DNA of 53,838 bases from Sporosarcina sp. GTDB taxonomy: Bacteria; Bacillota; Bacilli; Bacillales_A; Planococcaceae. Numbering within the stretch: the first letter of the stretch is position 1; each line of letters opens with the position of its first letter. The stretch is taken from positions 1-53,838 of the forward strand of contig NZ_JARICI010000055.1 in assembly GCF_029257255.1 (NCBI RefSeq), read 5' to 3'. This document shows, in pieces, positions 11,047 through 22,087 of this stretch. The notes beneath the pieces are model-generated. The model did not search any database, was not told where the DNA came from, and saw only the letters and a list, made by a program, of their open reading frames with translations. Position numbers and translations under genes: made by a program.

Positions 11047-11161
11047 CTGATTTTAGGTATAGTACTAAATAAAATGCATATAGTGTTCGTTACTCAAATT
11101 GCTTTTGATTCAATAGCTGTTTAACCGTGGCCCCTCCCGAAAGCGTCCGTCTGAAACGCAG
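11047..11161 (+). repeat. Truncated copy of an interspersed non-coding repeat
   Basis: Bases 11127-11161 (CCCGAAAGCGTCCGTCTGAA core) match the GC-rich intergenic repeat seen again at 33.2 and 33.7 kb. The adjoining AT-rich tail at 11047-11125 matches 33405-33465 in inverted orientation: 15 identical bases (11105-11119 against 33416-33430) followed by further blocks ending in TATATGCATT-like sequence. The rest of this gap, to 11375, shows no gene. Confidence 0.6.
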
Positions 11162-11375
11162 GGTAACGGTATCTAGACTGCCAATTAACGCTCTTTCATT
11201 CAAACCAAGAAAGTGCAAATAAATTCACACCGGGGATAAATTATGATTTACTAGTGCAATCTAGTAATACCAATTGCACACTATGCAGTTTGATTGTTAC
11301 ACAGTTGTAATATAAATGAGATGAAAGACATAATCATTGCTCGTAAAATAGAGAATACTGTTAGGAGAGATACAG

Positions 11376-12143
11376 ATGTTTATCGATACACATGTCCACT
11401 TAAATGCTGATCAATACGAAGAGGATGTTGAAGAGGTCATCCAGCGCGCAATTGACGCAAAGGTAGAAAAAATGGTGGTCGTTGGATTTGATACGAAGAC
11501 GATTAAAAAGGCGATGGAACTCGTAGAACAGTATTCGTTCATCTACGGCGTAATCGGCTGGCATCCTGTTGACGCAATCGACTGTACGGAAAGCGACTTA
11601 CAATGGATTAAGGAACTGGCCGCGCACCCTAAAGTAGTGGGAATCGGAGAAATGGGCCTTGATTATCATTGGGACAAGTCACCGAAAGACGTTCAGCAAG
11701 AGCTGTTTCGCAAACAAATTCAACTAGCGAAAGAAGTAAACTTGCCGATTATCATTCACAATCGTGATGCAACTGCTGATGTCGTTCGTATCTTGCAAGA
11801 AGAAAATGCTAGCGAAGTGGGAGGCATTATGCATTGTTACGGAGGTAGCGTAGAGACGGCCAAACAATGCATCGACATGAATTTTCTCATATCTCTTGGC
11901 GGACCTGTAACTTTCAAGAATGCCAAAATGCCAAAAGAAGTAGCAAAAGAAATTCCTTTGGACAAATTATTAATTGAAACGGACGCGCCTTATTTAGCGC
12001 CTCATCCATACAGAGGGAAACGCAATGAACCCTCATACGTACCGCTTGTTGCAGAAGAAATTGCACGGCTGAAAGAACTCTCTGTTGAGGAAGTTGGAAT
12101 GCAAACGACCAAAAATGCGATGAATCTTTTCGGTATACAGTGA
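11376..12143 (+). CDS. yabD: TatD family metal-dependent hydrolase (YabD)
   Basis: The 255-residue TIM-barrel protein belongs to the TatD family of metal-dependent deoxyribonucleases. Metal ligands are visible: H6 and H8 in D-T-H-V-H, E in G-I-G-E-M-G-L-D-Y, H in I-I-H-N-R-D, H in M-H-C-Y-G-G and D in I-E-T-D-A-P-Y-L-A-P. TatD enzymes act as 3'-5' exonucleases on DNA or RNA; the physiological role in Bacillus is not settled. ATG 11376 has AGGAGAG upstream. The gene sits between metG and the YabE-type gene as in B. subtilis. Confidence 0.94.
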   Translation: MFIDTHVHLNADQYEEDVEEVIQRAIDAKVEKMVVVGFDTKTIKKAMELVEQYSFIYGVIGWHPVDAIDCTESDLQWIKELAAHPKVVGIGEMGLDYHWDKSPKDVQQELFRKQIQLAKEVNLPIIIHNRDATADVVRILQEENASEVGGIMHCYGGSVETAKQCIDMNFLISLGGPVTFKNAKMPKEVAKEIPLDKLLIETDAPYLAPHPYRGKRNEPSYVPLVAEEIARLKELSVEEVGMQTTKNAMNLFGIQ

Positions 12144-12222
12144 ATATAGTGGTCACTGGGTTTGCGTTTCTTGACAGACAAAAAAGTGCTGCCGTCTCCT
12201 GACTGGTTGTCAGTTTAAAAGG

Positions 12223-12251
12223 TTGACAGGCAAAATCAAACACTATATACT
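12223..12251 (+). promoter_or_regulatory. Promoter of the YabE-type gene
   Basis: TTGACA (12223-12228), 17-base spacer, TATACT (12246-12251), 30 bases before the start codon. Confidence 0.75.
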
Positions 12252-12280
12252 CAGCCGAGTAATAAAGGAGGATTTTTTTC

Positions 12281-13519
12281 ATGTCTCAGAAACCCATGAA
12301 AAACCTGTTTACGTTTTCAACGAAGGGTAAGCGTATTGCCATTCTAGCGATTGCAATGGCTTTATTTATAACTACCACATCACTAGTTTTGATTGATGGT
12401 AAAAAGAAAAATGTCTCGTTGGCTCTAAACGGTAAGCAAACCGAATTGCGGACGGCAGCAGCAACAGTGGAAGAAGTATTAGCTGCACATGACGTAAAAG
12501 TGAAGACACAAGACCATCTTGAACCTTCGATGAACACACCAGTGGAGAATGGCTTAGCTATCCAGTGGAAACAGGCGAAAAAAGTTACTATAGATGTAGA
12601 CGGCAAGGCAACAGAAATGTGGACGACGGAGCAAACTGTGCAAGATGTGCTTAAAACAGCGAATATTGATGTCAGCTCGCATGACGAAATAGAACCTGCG
12701 CTTGCGTCAAATGTTTCAGCTGATCAGCCGATTACGATTGAAAGAGCATTTCAAGTTACGGTAAAAGACGGTGGAAATGAAAGTACCCACTGGTCAACTT
12801 CGACTACGGTCGCTGACTTTTTAAGAGAACAAAATATCCGTCTCAATGAATTGGATAAAGTAGAAGGCGATTCGAAAGCAACGCTGACATCGTCTAATGC
12901 AACGGTAAACATTGCACGAGTAGAAAAGGTCACCGATGTAGTGGAAGAAGCAGAGAACTTCAAAGTACAGACGAAAGCAGATCCTAAATTACTGAAAGGC
13001 CGCGAAAAAGTGGTTCAGGAAGGTAAAAAAGGAAAAGTACAGCGAACGTTTGAAGTAACGAAGAAGAACGGGAAAGTCGTATCTCGCGAGCTGGTAAGCG
13101 AAAAATTATTAGAGAAACCGACGCACAAAGTAGTGAATGTCGGATCGAAAGTTATGGTAGCGAGTGCGAGTAACGGTTCTAAGAATAACGGCAACGTAGG
13201 GGTATCTCGTGGTAATGAACCAAGTGGCGGCCGTGAATTTTATGCGAATGCCAGTGCATACACAGCATACTGTAATGGATGTTCGGGAACAACGGCAACA
13301 GGTATCGACTTGCGCGCAAACCCAAATTTAAAAGTGATTGCGGTCGATCCAAGCGTGATTCCATTAGGCTCAAAAGTATGGGTTGAAGGATATGGTTATG
13401 CAGTAGCAGGAGACACAGGCGGCGCAATAAAAGGCAACCGTATCGATTTGCATATGCCGACTAAAGCAGCAGCTTATCAATTTGGACGCCGTACAGTAAA
13501 AATTAAAGTAATCAACTGA
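12281..13519 (+). CDS. yabE: YabE-type cell-wall protein: DUF348 repeats, G5 and 3D domains
   Basis: A 412-residue secreted or membrane-anchored protein. A hydrophobic segment at about 17-39 follows a basic N terminus. Three DUF348 repeats follow (about 41-94, 97-152, 155-210), then a G5 domain (about 215-290), then a C-terminal 3D domain (about 318-412) with the signature D-T-G-G-A-I-K-G-N-R-I-D-L-H, whose three aspartates name the family. Such proteins resemble resuscitation-promoting factors and are thought to cleave peptidoglycan in the manner of lytic transglycosylases. ATG 12281 follows AAGGAGG. It has its own promoter and a strong terminator, so it is monocistronic. Confidence 0.93.
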   Translation: MSQKPMKNLFTFSTKGKRIAILAIAMALFITTTSLVLIDGKKKNVSLALNGKQTELRTAAATVEEVLAAHDVKVKTQDHLEPSMNTPVENGLAIQWKQAKKVTIDVDGKATEMWTTEQTVQDVLKTANIDVSSHDEIEPALASNVSADQPITIERAFQVTVKDGGNESTHWSTSTTVADFLREQNIRLNELDKVEGDSKATLTSSNATVNIARVEKVTDVVEEAENFKVQTKADPKLLKGREKVVQEGKKGKVQRTFEVTKKNGKVVSRELVSEKLLEKPTHKVVNVGSKVMVASASNGSKNNGNVGVSRGNEPSGGREFYANASAYTAYCNGCSGTTATGIDLRANPNLKVIAVDPSVIPLGSKVWVEGYGYAVAGDTGGAIKGNRIDLHMPTKAAAYQFGRRTVKIKVIN

Positions 13520-13526
13520 TAAACTG

Positions 13527-13566
13527 CCGGTAAAAGAAAGCGAGACTTTCTTTTACCGGTTTTTTT
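13527..13566 (+). terminator. Terminator after yabE
   Basis: CCGGTAAAAGAAAG pairs with CTTTCTTTTACCGG over a short loop, followed by a T run. Confidence 0.95.
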
Positions 13567-13590
13567 GCGTACACAAAGAGATCTGTATGG

Positions 13591-13619
13591 TTGTGCAGCA
13601 TGTGAAAAAACTGTAAAAT
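13591..13619 (+). promoter_or_regulatory. Candidate rnmV promoter
   Basis: TTGTGC (13591-13596), 17-base spacer, TAAAAT (13614-13619), 34 bases before the rnmV start and just after the yabE terminator. Confidence 0.55.
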
Positions 13620-13653
13620 AGAAAGAATGATGTGAGCAGAAAAGAGGAATCTT

Positions 13654-15094
<1,441 letters not shown>

Positions 15095-15155
15095 AACCAG
15101 AGTAAAAGTCAACAACATTATGTTGTGAAAAAATGGTGAAATTAATAAAAAACAT

Positions 15156-15225
15156 TTGACAAAGATATAGGTTCACTGTTAAAATAAAAAATTTGGTTGA
15201 CAGAACTGCAAAGAAATGTTATGCT
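15156..15225 (+). promoter_or_regulatory. Two sigma-A promoters upstream of veg
   Basis: P1 is TTGACA (15156-15161), 18 bases, TAAAAT (15180-15185). P2 is TTGACA (15197-15202), 17 bases, TATGCT (15220-15225). P2 would give a leader of under 20 bases. The AT-rich surroundings suit a strong vegetative promoter, as veg is known for. Confidence 0.8.
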
Positions 15226-15249
15226 ATTAGTTAGTGAGGTGTAAGCAAC

Positions 15250-15516
15250 ATGCCAAAAACATTAGCAGACATTAAAAAGTCACTGGACGCTCATTTAGGG
15301 AAACGACTCCACCTAAAAGCAAATGGTGGTCGTAAAAAAACGATCGAACATGCTGGAGTATTGCGTGATACGTATCGTGCGGTTTTCGTAGTGGAGTTAG
15401 ACCAGGATGACAATGCGTTTGAAAGAGTTTCTTACAGCTATGCAGATATTTTGACCGAAGCGGTTGAAATAACCATTCTTGATGGTTCAGATCAAACGGC
15501 CTTTATCATCAAATAA
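15250..15516 (+). CDS. veg: Veg protein
   Basis: The 88-residue Veg protein is small, basic at its N terminus and rich in beta strand. It matches the family along its length (K-T-L-A-D-I-K near the start, G-R-K-K-T near 28, [10 protein letters not shown] near 62). In B. subtilis it is highly expressed and has been linked to biofilm matrix gene expression through SinR; the mechanism is unclear. ATG 15250 has GTGAGGTG upstream. It has two promoters and its own terminator, so it is a monocistronic unit. Confidence 0.95.
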   Translation: MPKTLADIKKSLDAHLGKRLHLKANGGRKKTIEHAGVLRDTYRAVFVVELDQDDNAFERVSYSYADILTEAVEITILDGSDQTAFIIK

Positions 15517-15548
15517 TTTCCAAGCAATTTTTTATTTTAATTCCTAGT

Positions 15549-15583
15549 AAACCTGTACAAGTAATCCTTGTGCAGGTTTTTTT
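15549..15583 (+). terminator. Terminator after veg
   Basis: AAACCTGTACAAG (15549-15561) pairs with CTTGTGCAGGTTT (15567-15579), one G-U pair, T tract following. Confidence 0.93.
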
Positions 15584-15672
15584 ATTTGAATCAAAATTTA
15601 ACTCAAAATCTAAGCGTGTAATTCCTTCTATATGACACAAGCTATATATGTCAGCCAAAGGAGGAAAACCGA

Positions 15673-15846
15673 ATGGCCAGAAAAGGTGTTATGTCAGAGC
15701 AATTGAAAATAGAAATCGCGAAAGAACTGGGATTTTACGAGACAGTACAGCGAGAAGGCTGGGGCGGTATTCGATCACGTGATGCAGGCAATATGGTGAA
15801 ACGTGCAATTGAAATGGCGAGCAGGCAGACGGAGGAGAAGAAGTAA
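15673..15846 (+). CDS. sspF: Small acid-soluble spore protein, SspF type
   Basis: A 57-residue protein found by reading the sequence directly. It carries the alpha/beta SASP signature: [12 protein letters not shown] (residues 11-22) and [19 protein letters not shown] (29-47). SASPs coat spore DNA in the forespore and shield it from UV and heat. The position between veg and ispE, and the variant motif, identify SspF rather than a major SASP. The ATG at 15673 follows AAAGGAGGAAAACCGA, a strong ribosome binding site. A sigma-G promoter is expected, but I could not assign one with confidence. Confidence 0.95.
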   Translation: MARKGVMSEQLKIEIAKELGFYETVQREGWGGIRSRDAGNMVKRAIEMASRQTEEKK

Positions 15847-15888
15847 TCCATCCAATGTCACGGACAATCCAAAGCAGGCTGACAAAAG

Positions 15889-15926
15889 GAACTGTAAAAG
15901 CGAAACGCGCTTTACAGTTCTTTTTT
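15889..15926 (+). terminator. Terminator after sspF
   Basis: GAACTGTAAAAGCG pairs with CGCTTTACAGTTC with a one-base bulge, followed by six T residues. Confidence 0.93.
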
Positions 15927-16004
15927 CATTTAATCTTCCTACGTTCTATCTATTCTGTGGTAATATTATGAGCAAGAACATGCGGTAGGGAGGGAGCTTT
16001 TATC

Positions 16005-16871
16005 ATGATTTACGAAAAGGCGCCTGCGAAAATCAATTTAACGCTAGATGTACTGAATAAACGGCCAGACGGATACCATGAGGTCGAAATGATTATGACG
16101 ACTGTTGACTTGGCTGACCGTATTTGGCTTCGTCCTACTTTGGACCGCAGCATTACGATTAAGTCATCTCATCGTTTTGTGCCGAATGACCGGAAAAACC
16201 TGGCGTATCAAGCGGCTGATTTATTGCGGAAACGCTATCGGTTAAGTGATGGCGTTGAAATTACGCTGGACAAGAATATTCCGATTGCGGCAGGCCTTGC
16301 GGGCGGCAGTTCAGATGCTGCTGCCGCATTGCGCGGACTGAATCGGTTGTGGAAGCTCGGGCTGTCACTGGACGAGCTGGCGGTGCTCGGAGCGGAGATT
16401 GGCTCGGATGTATCATTTTGCGTATATGGCGGTACAGCCATTGCACAGGGACGTGGTGAGAAGATCACTCATTTACCGTCGCCGCCGAATTGCTGGGTCA
16501 TCCTGGCAAAGCCAACGATCGGTGTGTCTACTGGGAATATTTATGGGCAGCTTGATTTGGCGTCTATTAAGCATCCGCAGACGAAGACCATGATGGAAGC
16601 GCTGCGGGAAGGTGATTATGAAAAAATGTGTTCATCATTAGGAAATGTCCTTGAGCCTGTCACCATGAATCTTCATCAGGATGTAGTGGTGCTGAAAGAG
16701 CAGATGGAACGTTTCGGGGCAGATGCGGTGCTAATGAGCGGCAGTGGTCCGACGGTGTTTGGTCTGGTCAGGCAGGAATCACGCGTACCAAGAATCGTCA
16801 ATGCATTAAAAGGATTTTGCCAAGACGTTCACGCTGTACGAATGCTGGGTGAACGTGTGGTAGTTGATTAA
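16005..16871 (+). CDS. ispE: 4-diphosphocytidyl-2-C-methyl-D-erythritol kinase
   Basis: IspE is the GHMP kinase that phosphorylates CDP-methylerythritol in the non-mevalonate isoprenoid pathway. The 288-residue protein has A-P-A-K-I-N-L-T-L near the start and the GHMP ATP loop [18 protein letters not shown] (about 92-109), plus G-S-D-V-S-F-C and the C-terminal S-G-S-G-P-T motif. ATG 16005 has AGGGAGGG upstream. It sits between sspF and purR, as in B. subtilis. Confidence 0.97.
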   Translation: MIYEKAPAKINLTLDVLNKRPDGYHEVEMIMTTVDLADRIWLRPTLDRSITIKSSHRFVPNDRKNLAYQAADLLRKRYRLSDGVEITLDKNIPIAAGLAGGSSDAAAALRGLNRLWKLGLSLDELAVLGAEIGSDVSFCVYGGTAIAQGRGEKITHLPSPPNCWVILAKPTIGVSTGNIYGQLDLASIKHPQTKTMMEALREGDYEKMCSSLGNVLEPVTMNLHQDVVVLKEQMERFGADAVLMSGSGPTVFGLVRQESRVPRIVNALKGFCQDVHAVRMLGERVVVD

Positions 16872-16927
16872 TTCCGTACGATTATGATAATGTACTTATA
16901 ATTCATTCGGATTTAGGAGTCGGTATT

Positions 16928-17770
16928 ATGAAGTGGAAAAGAAGTGAAAGGCTGGTCGACATGACGCGCCATTTGCTGGAAAATCCGCACACACTCATTT
17001 CTTTGACGTTTTTCTCTACTAGATACGCTGCGGCCAAGTCTTCGATCAGTGAAGATCTGGGCATCTTAAAGGAAACCTTTGAAGAGAGCGGCACAGGACG
17101 GTTAGTAACCATCTCCGGTGCAGCAGGCGGTATAAAATATATTCCTCTGGCGAGCAAAGAAGAAATACAGCAAGTGATTGATTCATTAATGGATGAGCTG
17201 GCTCAGTCTGACCGCCTGCTTCCTGGCGGTTATCTGTATATGACGGATCTGCTGGGCAATCCAAAGTTCCTTGATCAAATCGGCAAAGTAATTGCCACTG
17301 CATTTTTTGATGCAGGTATTGATGCGATTATGACGGTCGCGACAAAAGGAATTCCTATTGCCCATGCAATTGCCCGGCATTTGAATGTTCCGGTGATTGT
17401 TGTAAGGCGTGATAGTAGAGTGACAGAAGGTTCTACAGTCAGTATTAATTATGTGTCAGGTTCTGCACGCCGGATTCAGACGATGGTGCTGTCGAAGAGA
17501 AGCATGCAAAGTGGCCAGAAAGTGCTGCTGACGGATGACTTCATGAAAGTCGGCGGAACCATTCATGGCATGAAAAGCTTACTGTCAGAGTTTAATTGCG
17601 AGTTGGGCGGGGTAGCGGTGCTCGTAGAGGCCGAACATCCCGAAGAAATTCTGGTGGATGACTATCTGTCTTTGATTAAACTGCACGGGGTGGACGAGAA
17701 ACACAGAAAGATCGAGCTGGAAGAAGGAAACTACTTTTCGAGAGGCGGTAATGAGAAATGGAATATGTAA
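16928..17770 (+). CDS. purR: Pur operon repressor PurR
   Basis: The 280-residue repressor has an N-terminal winged-helix domain (residues 1-75) fused to a phosphoribosyltransferase-like domain. The PRPP-binding motif [13 protein letters not shown] is at about 199-211. In B. subtilis PurR represses purine biosynthesis genes and is released by PRPP, which links it to prs downstream. ATG 16928 follows AGGAGT. The gene overlaps ridA by 13 bases, and the pair is conserved across Bacillales. I could not confirm PurBoxes upstream. Confidence 0.96.
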   Translation: MKWKRSERLVDMTRHLLENPHTLISLTFFSTRYAAAKSSISEDLGILKETFEESGTGRLVTISGAAGGIKYIPLASKEEIQQVIDSLMDELAQSDRLLPGGYLYMTDLLGNPKFLDQIGKVIATAFFDAGIDAIMTVATKGIPIAHAIARHLNVPVIVVRRDSRVTEGSTVSINYVSGSARRIQTMVLSKRSMQSGQKVLLTDDFMKVGGTIHGMKSLLSEFNCELGGVAVLVEAEHPEEILVDDYLSLIKLHGVDEKHRKIELEEGNYFSRGGNEKWNM

Positions 17771-18132
17771 AAACAGAACGGGCACCACAGGCGATTGGCC
17801 CGTATTCACAAGCAGTGAAAGTGAACGGAATGGTCTATACGTCAGGCGCAATTCCATTGAATGCAGCAGGAGAACTGGTAGAAGGCGGAATCAAAGAGCA
17901 GACAAATCAAGTGTTTGCCAATCTTAAAACCATACTCGAAGAAGCGGGATCCAGTTTGCAGCAAGTAATCAAAGCAACTGTATTTATTCAAGATATGAAT
18001 GAGTTTGCTGAATTAAACGAAGTATATGCAGAGCACTTCGGTGACCATAAACCGGCACGTTCCACAGTAGAAGTCGCACGCCTTCCAAAAGACGTACGTG
18101 TTGAAATCGAAGTAATTGCTCTTTGTAAATAA
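17758..18132 (+). CDS. ridA: RidA family reactive intermediate deaminase (YabJ)
   Basis: This 124-residue Rid protein hydrolyses reactive enamine/imine intermediates made by PLP enzymes. It shows the family features [11 protein letters not shown] (residues 10-20), a G-x-I-P strand, and the C-terminal [10 protein letters not shown] with the substrate-carboxylate arginine. It starts at ATG 17758 inside the 3' end of purR, so translation is coupled. In B. subtilis the gene is named yabJ. Confidence 0.96.
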   Translation: MEYVKTERAPQAIGPYSQAVKVNGMVYTSGAIPLNAAGELVEGGIKEQTNQVFANLKTILEEAGSSLQQVIKATVFIQDMNEFAELNEVYAEHFGDHKPARSTVEVARLPKDVRVEIEVIALCK

Positions 18133-18149
18133 TGATCACAATCAAGCAG

Positions 18150-18192
18150 ACGGTTCTTATGTCTAATTCGGACACGGGAACCGTTCTTTTTA
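18150..18192 (+). terminator. Terminator after ridA
   Basis: ACGGTTC pairs with GAACCGT, extended inward by TGTC/GACA-type pairs, followed by TTCTTTTT. Confidence 0.8.
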
Positions 18193-18336
18193 TAGTGATA
18201 AACGAGTGGGGATATATGGAGTAATTAGAGAAAAAACATTGCTTCAAATGTGAAATTTAAAAATTCACAAAAAATTCTATTTTAATCTGAGTGAAAAACT
18301 AGTATTATAGAATTAACACAACAATTCTGGGTAAAA

Positions 18337-18364
18337 AGAGGAAATTTTCCATTCTATCTAGAAT
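18337..18364 (+). promoter_or_regulatory. Sigma-H promoter of spoVG
   Basis: AGAGGAAAT (18337-18345) fits the sigma-H -35 consensus RNAGGAWWW, and GAAT (18361-18364) lies 15 bases further, the expected spacing. spoVG is a classic sigma-H gene in B. subtilis. The very AT-rich sequence upstream (about 18200-18335) is where AbrB would bind, by analogy. Confidence 0.75.
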
Positions 18365-18404
18365 ATATACATTGTGAATAATTGACAACAAGGGAGTGGG
18401 GAAA

Positions 18405-18680
18405 ATGGAGATTACAGATGTGAGATTACGCAAGGTAGACACAGAAGGCAGAATGAGGGCGATTGCTTCCATTACGCTAAACGATCAATTTGTCATCCAT
18501 GATATCCGAGTCATCGAGGGGAATGACGGATTATTTGTGGCGATGCCGAGCAAGCGTACACCAGATGGGGAATTCCGCGATGTAGCGCATCCGATTAATT
18601 CTGAAGCGAGAACAAAAGTGCAGGAATCGATTTTGGCAGCTTATCATAAGGTTGGGGAACTTGAGGAAGTTGCGCTTTAA
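18405..18680 (+). CDS. spoVG: SpoVG regulator
   Basis: The 91-residue SpoVG matches the family through its core ([11 protein letters not shown] at the start; [12 protein letters not shown] near 49-60). SpoVG binds DNA and RNA and influences septation in sporulation as well as virulence and metabolism in relatives. I place the start at ATG 18405, preceded by GGGAGTGGGG; an in-frame GTG at 18396 lies inside that ribosome binding site and would add residues not found in other SpoVG proteins. A sigma-H promoter is just upstream, and a long palindrome follows. Confidence 0.95.
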   Translation: MEITDVRLRKVDTEGRMRAIASITLNDQFVIHDIRVIEGNDGLFVAMPSKRTPDGEFRDVAHPINSEARTKVQESILAAYHKVGELEEVAL

Positions 18681-18720
18681 ACAAACGAAATAAAAGAAAG
18701 CGTTTTCATATCGTTATATC

Positions 18721-18760
18721 AACCAAAAGGCCATCTATTCGAATAGATGGCCTTTTGGTT
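18721..18760. terminator. Perfect 40-base palindrome after spoVG
   Basis: Bases 18721-18740 and 18741-18760 are exact reverse complements with no loop (centre TTCGAA). The hairpin is strong, but only TTT follows, so it is not a textbook intrinsic terminator. It may stop transcription after spoVG or stabilise the 3' end of its mRNA. Confidence 0.75.
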
Positions 18761-18892
18761 TCAATCGGTTGAGAAAGGGTATATCCAAGACATTCCTGTT
18801 AGTTGGAGTTAGAAATTGCGCGAAGCACTGCAAAATTTGCAAAAAGATTAATAATGATAAAAGAAAGATCCATAATTGTCAAGGGAGTATGC

Positions 18893-18921
18893 TTGAAAAA
18901 CCCACTCAATTCCTATATAGT
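18893..18921 (+). promoter_or_regulatory. glmU promoter
   Basis: TTGAAA (18893-18898), 17-base spacer, TATAGT (18916-18921), 31 bases before the glmU start. Confidence 0.7.
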
Positions 18922-18951
18922 CAATATTGAATTAAGGATGGGGGCTGGCAG

Positions 18952-20310
18952 ATGACAAACACATATGCTATCGTCCTGGCAGCAGGACAAGGGACTCGTA
19001 TGAAGTCTGATTTATATAAAGTGCTTCACCCAGTTTGCGGTAAACCGATGGTCGAACATGTCATTGATCATATTCGTCATTTGGATGCAGACCGGATTGT
19101 TACCATTGTCGGCCACGGCGCAGAAATGGTCGAGCAGACAATAGGAAGTAAAAGTGAATACGCACTGCAGGAAGAACAGCTCGGCACAGCACACGCAGTG
19201 CAGCAAGCAGAAGATGTACTTGGCAACCTTGACGGTACAACGCTTGTCGTCTGCGGAGATACGCCGCTGATCAGCAGTGAAACAATGAAGTCGTTACTTG
19301 CTCATCATCATAAGTCAGAAGCAAAAGCTACAATACTTACTGCAAACGCAGATGACCCGACAGGCTATGGCCGGATCATCCGGGCAGAGAATGGTGACGT
19401 ATTGCGAAACGTCGAACATAAAGATACAAATGATGAAGAACGCAACGTAACGGAAATTAACACAGGTACGTATTGCTTTGATAACCGTGCATTATTCGAA
19501 ACACTAAAAAAAGTGAATAACGAAAATGTTCAAGGCGAATACTATCTTCCAGATGTCATCGGTATTCTGAAATCAGAAGGACAGCGCATCTCGGCATATA
19601 CGACACCGAACTTCCACGAAACATTGGGAGTCAACGACCGTGTAGCACTTGCTCAGGCAGAAAAAGAAATGCGTCACCTAATCGCAGAAAAACATATGCG
19701 CAATGGTGTAACGATCATCAATCCGGAACAGACTGTCATCAGTGCAGATGCAGAAATCGGCCGTGATACAGTCATTCAGCCCGGCGTGATGATAGAAGGA
19801 CCTACAAAAATCGGTACACATTGTATAATTGGACCCAACAGTCATTTGCAGAACAGTATAGTAGGCAATCACACGACCGTCCACTCATCTGTTGTACTGG
19901 ACAGCCAGGTGGGCTCAAATACCGCTGTCGGTCCATTCGCACATTTACGTCCTAATTCACAATTGGGCAATCACGTAAAAGTTGGAAACTTTGTCGAGGT
20001 GAAGAAATCACAACTCGGCGATCATAGTAAAGTATCTCATCTGAGCTATATCGGAGATGCCGAGATCGGCACGAATGTAAACGTCGGCTGCGGCACAATC
20101 ACAGTCAATTATGACGGCAAGAATAAGTATAAGACCGAAATACAGGATGATGCTTTCATTGGCTGTAATGCTAACTTAGTAGCGCCTGTAACAATAGGGA
20201 AAAATGCTCTTGTAGCTGCCGGATCCACCATTACAAAAAATGTTCCAGAAAATTCACTTGCAATTGCACGCGTTCGCCAAGAGAATAAAGAGGGATACGT
20301 AAAAAACTAA
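18952..20310 (+). CDS. glmU: Bifunctional GlmU (UDP-GlcNAc synthesis)
   Basis: The 452-residue enzyme acetylates glucosamine-1-P and then couples it to UTP, giving UDP-GlcNAc for peptidoglycan and teichoic acids. The N-terminal uridyltransferase domain shows [10 protein letters not shown] (residues 9-18); from about 250 onward the sequence becomes a left-handed beta helix of hexapeptide repeats with the acetyltransferase site (N-Y-D-G-K near 385). ATG 18952. prs follows after 27 bases, so the two are cotranscribed, as in B. subtilis (gcaD-prs). Confidence 0.97.
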   Translation: MTNTYAIVLAAGQGTRMKSDLYKVLHPVCGKPMVEHVIDHIRHLDADRIVTIVGHGAEMVEQTIGSKSEYALQEEQLGTAHAVQQAEDVLGNLDGTTLVVCGDTPLISSETMKSLLAHHHKSEAKATILTANADDPTGYGRIIRAENGDVLRNVEHKDTNDEERNVTEINTGTYCFDNRALFETLKKVNNENVQGEYYLPDVIGILKSEGQRISAYTTPNFHETLGVNDRVALAQAEKEMRHLIAEKHMRNGVTIINPEQTVISADAEIGRDTVIQPGVMIEGPTKIGTHCIIGPNSHLQNSIVGNHTTVHSSVVLDSQVGSNTAVGPFAHLRPNSQLGNHVKVGNFVEVKKSQLGDHSKVSHLSYIGDAEIGTNVNVGCGTITVNYDGKNKYKTEIQDDAFIGCNANLVAPVTIGKNALVAAGSTITKNVPENSLAIARVRQENKEGYVKN

Positions 20311-20337
20311 TCTTACCCAACTAACAGGAGGGCCATC

Positions 20338-21297
20338 ATGGCAAATCATTATCCAAACAACAAATTGAAGATCTTTTCGCTAACTGCGAATGAACCCCTA
20401 GCACTAGAAGTAGCAGAACAAGTCGGACTTCCTTTAGGAAAATGCTCAGTCAAACGTTTTAGTGACGGTGAAATCCAGATCAATATCGACGAAAGCATTC
20501 GTGGATGTGAAGTATTCGTTATTCAGTCCACTTCCAACCCGGTAAATGATAATTTGATGGAGCTCCTCATCATGTTAGATGCACTGATGCGTGCTTCTGC
20601 CCGTACAATCAGTGTGGTAATGCCTTATTACGGCTATGCACGCCAGGATCGCAAAGCGGGATCACGCGAACCGATCACAGCAAAATTAGTTGCGAATTTA
20701 TTGGAAAAAGCAGGTGCAGACCGTGTAATTGCGGTAGATTTACACGCCCCTCAAATCCAAGGTTTCTTTGATATTCCCATCGACCACTTAATTGCTGAGC
20801 CGATCTTGACGGAATATTTCCAAGGCCAAGGTTTAGTAGGTGATGATCTTGTCATCGTATCGCCTGATCATGGAGGCGTTACAAGAGCGCGTAAAATGGC
20901 AGACCGCATGAAAGCGCCGATTGCAATTATCGATAAACGCCGTCCACGCCCTAACGTAGCAGAAGTCATGAATATTGTCGGAAATGTAGAAGGAAAAACT
21001 GCAATTTTGATTGACGATATCATTGATACAGCTGGTACGATTACGATTGCAGCGAGCGCGTTAATTGAAAGCGGAGCAAAAGAAGTGTATGCTTGTTGTT
21101 CACATCCCGTATTATCCGGTCCCGCAATTGAACGGATAAACAACTCTAAAATCAAGGAATTGGTCATTACGAATTCCATTAAATTGCCGGAGGATAAACA
21201 ATCTCCGAAAATTAAACAGCTGTCCATTGCGCCTTTACTGGCTTCAGCAATTGTTCGGGTGTTTGAGAAGAAGTCTGTAAGCACGTTATTTGATTGA
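20338..21297 (+). CDS. prs: Ribose-phosphate pyrophosphokinase
   Basis: Prs makes PRPP from ribose-5-phosphate and ATP for nucleotides, His, Trp and NAD. The 319-residue protein has Y-G-Y-A-R-Q-D-R-K (ATP site near 100), the [10 protein letters not shown] metal/ATP region and the PRPP-binding loop [10 protein letters not shown] near 222-231. ATG 20338 follows AGGAGGG. It lies between glmU and the bL25 gene. Its product is the ligand of PurR, encoded 3.4 kb upstream. Confidence 0.97.
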   Translation: MANHYPNNKLKIFSLTANEPLALEVAEQVGLPLGKCSVKRFSDGEIQINIDESIRGCEVFVIQSTSNPVNDNLMELLIMLDALMRASARTISVVMPYYGYARQDRKAGSREPITAKLVANLLEKAGADRVIAVDLHAPQIQGFFDIPIDHLIAEPILTEYFQGQGLVGDDLVIVSPDHGGVTRARKMADRMKAPIAIIDKRRPRPNVAEVMNIVGNVEGKTAILIDDIIDTAGTITIAASALIESGAKEVYACCSHPVLSGPAIERINNSKIKELVITNSIKLPEDKQSPKIKQLSIAPLLASAIVRVFEKKSVSTLFD

Positions 21298-21378
21298 TGA
21301 CAAGTTACCTGAAGTCGTCTGATATTGAATGTTTCAAGAGGTAGAAAAAACTTTTTTAAAGGAAAGGTGACTATACAA

Positions 21379-22002
21379 ATGAGCATAATGCAGTCGAAAT
21401 TGAGAGAAACTGACAAAACAACACTGAGACAATTACGAAATGAGGGATGGATTCCTTCCGTAGTCTATGGTTACAAAACGGAAAGCACACCAATCTCTGT
21501 AAAAGAGCGTGACTTAATTGATACGCTTCACGAAACAGGGCGGAACGGTGTCATCAAGTTGAACGTAGACGGCAAAGATGTAAATGTCGTATTAAGTGAT
21601 TATCAATCCGATGTACTTATAGGAAACATTACACACGCTGACTTTTTAGCGATCAATATGACGGAAGAGCTTGAAGTAGAGGCTACTATTAACTTAGTAG
21701 GCCAGTCTCCTGGCGAAAAAGAAGGCGGAACTATACAGCAGCCACTATGGGAATTAACTATCCGTGTGAAGCCGTCTGATATTCCTGAAAGCATTGACGT
21801 AGACGTTTCAGAACTTCAGATTGGTGATACTTTGCTCGTCAGCGATATTCGCGATAAAGTGAAGTTTGAAATTCTGAATGATGATGAAACGGCATTGGTT
21901 ACGATTTCTGCACCTCGTACGGAAGCGGAGATGGAAGCCTTGGATGAAACAACTGAAACTAAAGCTGAACCAGAAGTAATTGGTGAAGGTAAAGAAGCAT
22001 AA
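21379..22002 (+). CDS. ctc: 50S ribosomal protein bL25, Ctc form
   Basis: A two-domain bL25/Ctc protein: the N-terminal 5S-rRNA-binding bL25 domain (about 1-95) and the C-terminal TL5 beta domain, ending in an acidic tail. In B. subtilis Ctc joins ribosomes under stress. I place the start at ATG 21379 with AAAGGAAAGGTGA upstream, giving 207 residues, close to the B. subtilis length. An upstream in-frame ATG at 21325 would add 18 residues and has no ribosome binding site. No convincing sigma-B promoter is visible. prs lies directly upstream, pth downstream. Confidence 0.95.
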   Translation: MSIMQSKLRETDKTTLRQLRNEGWIPSVVYGYKTESTPISVKERDLIDTLHETGRNGVIKLNVDGKDVNVVLSDYQSDVLIGNITHADFLAINMTEELEVEATINLVGQSPGEKEGGTIQQPLWELTIRVKPSDIPESIDVDVSELQIGDTLLVSDIRDKVKFEILNDDETALVTISAPRTEAEMEALDETTETKAEPEVIGEGKEA

Positions 22003-22017
22003 TAGGTAATGAAATGG

Positions 22018-22049
22018 GCGCACGAGTTTGTAACGTGCGCTCCTTTTCT
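22018..22049 (+). terminator. Terminator after ctc
   Basis: GCGCACG (22018-22024) pairs with CGTGCGC (22034-22040), followed by TCCTTTTC. Moderate strength; pth begins 40 bases later. Confidence 0.7.
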
Positions 22050-22087
22050 ATGCATATATCGATCGCTCAGAAAAGGAAGAGAAGCAA

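Noticed and set aside
15584..15672. Sigma-G promoter for sspF
   Set aside because: TGTAAT and CTATATA are at roughly the right places but each departs from the consensus by two or more bases, so I did not annotate it.
16872..16927. PurBox pair upstream of purR
   Set aside because: CCGTACGATTA and ATTCGGATT are loosely alike in inverted form, but too far from the known PurBox to claim.
21298..21378. Sigma-B promoter for ctc
   Set aside because: GTTT and GGTA-like words are present but only a few bases apart, not the 12-15 required.
20868..21416. 182-codon minus-strand frame opposite prs and ctc
   Set aside because: It is antisense to two well-supported genes; the open frame follows from their codon bias.
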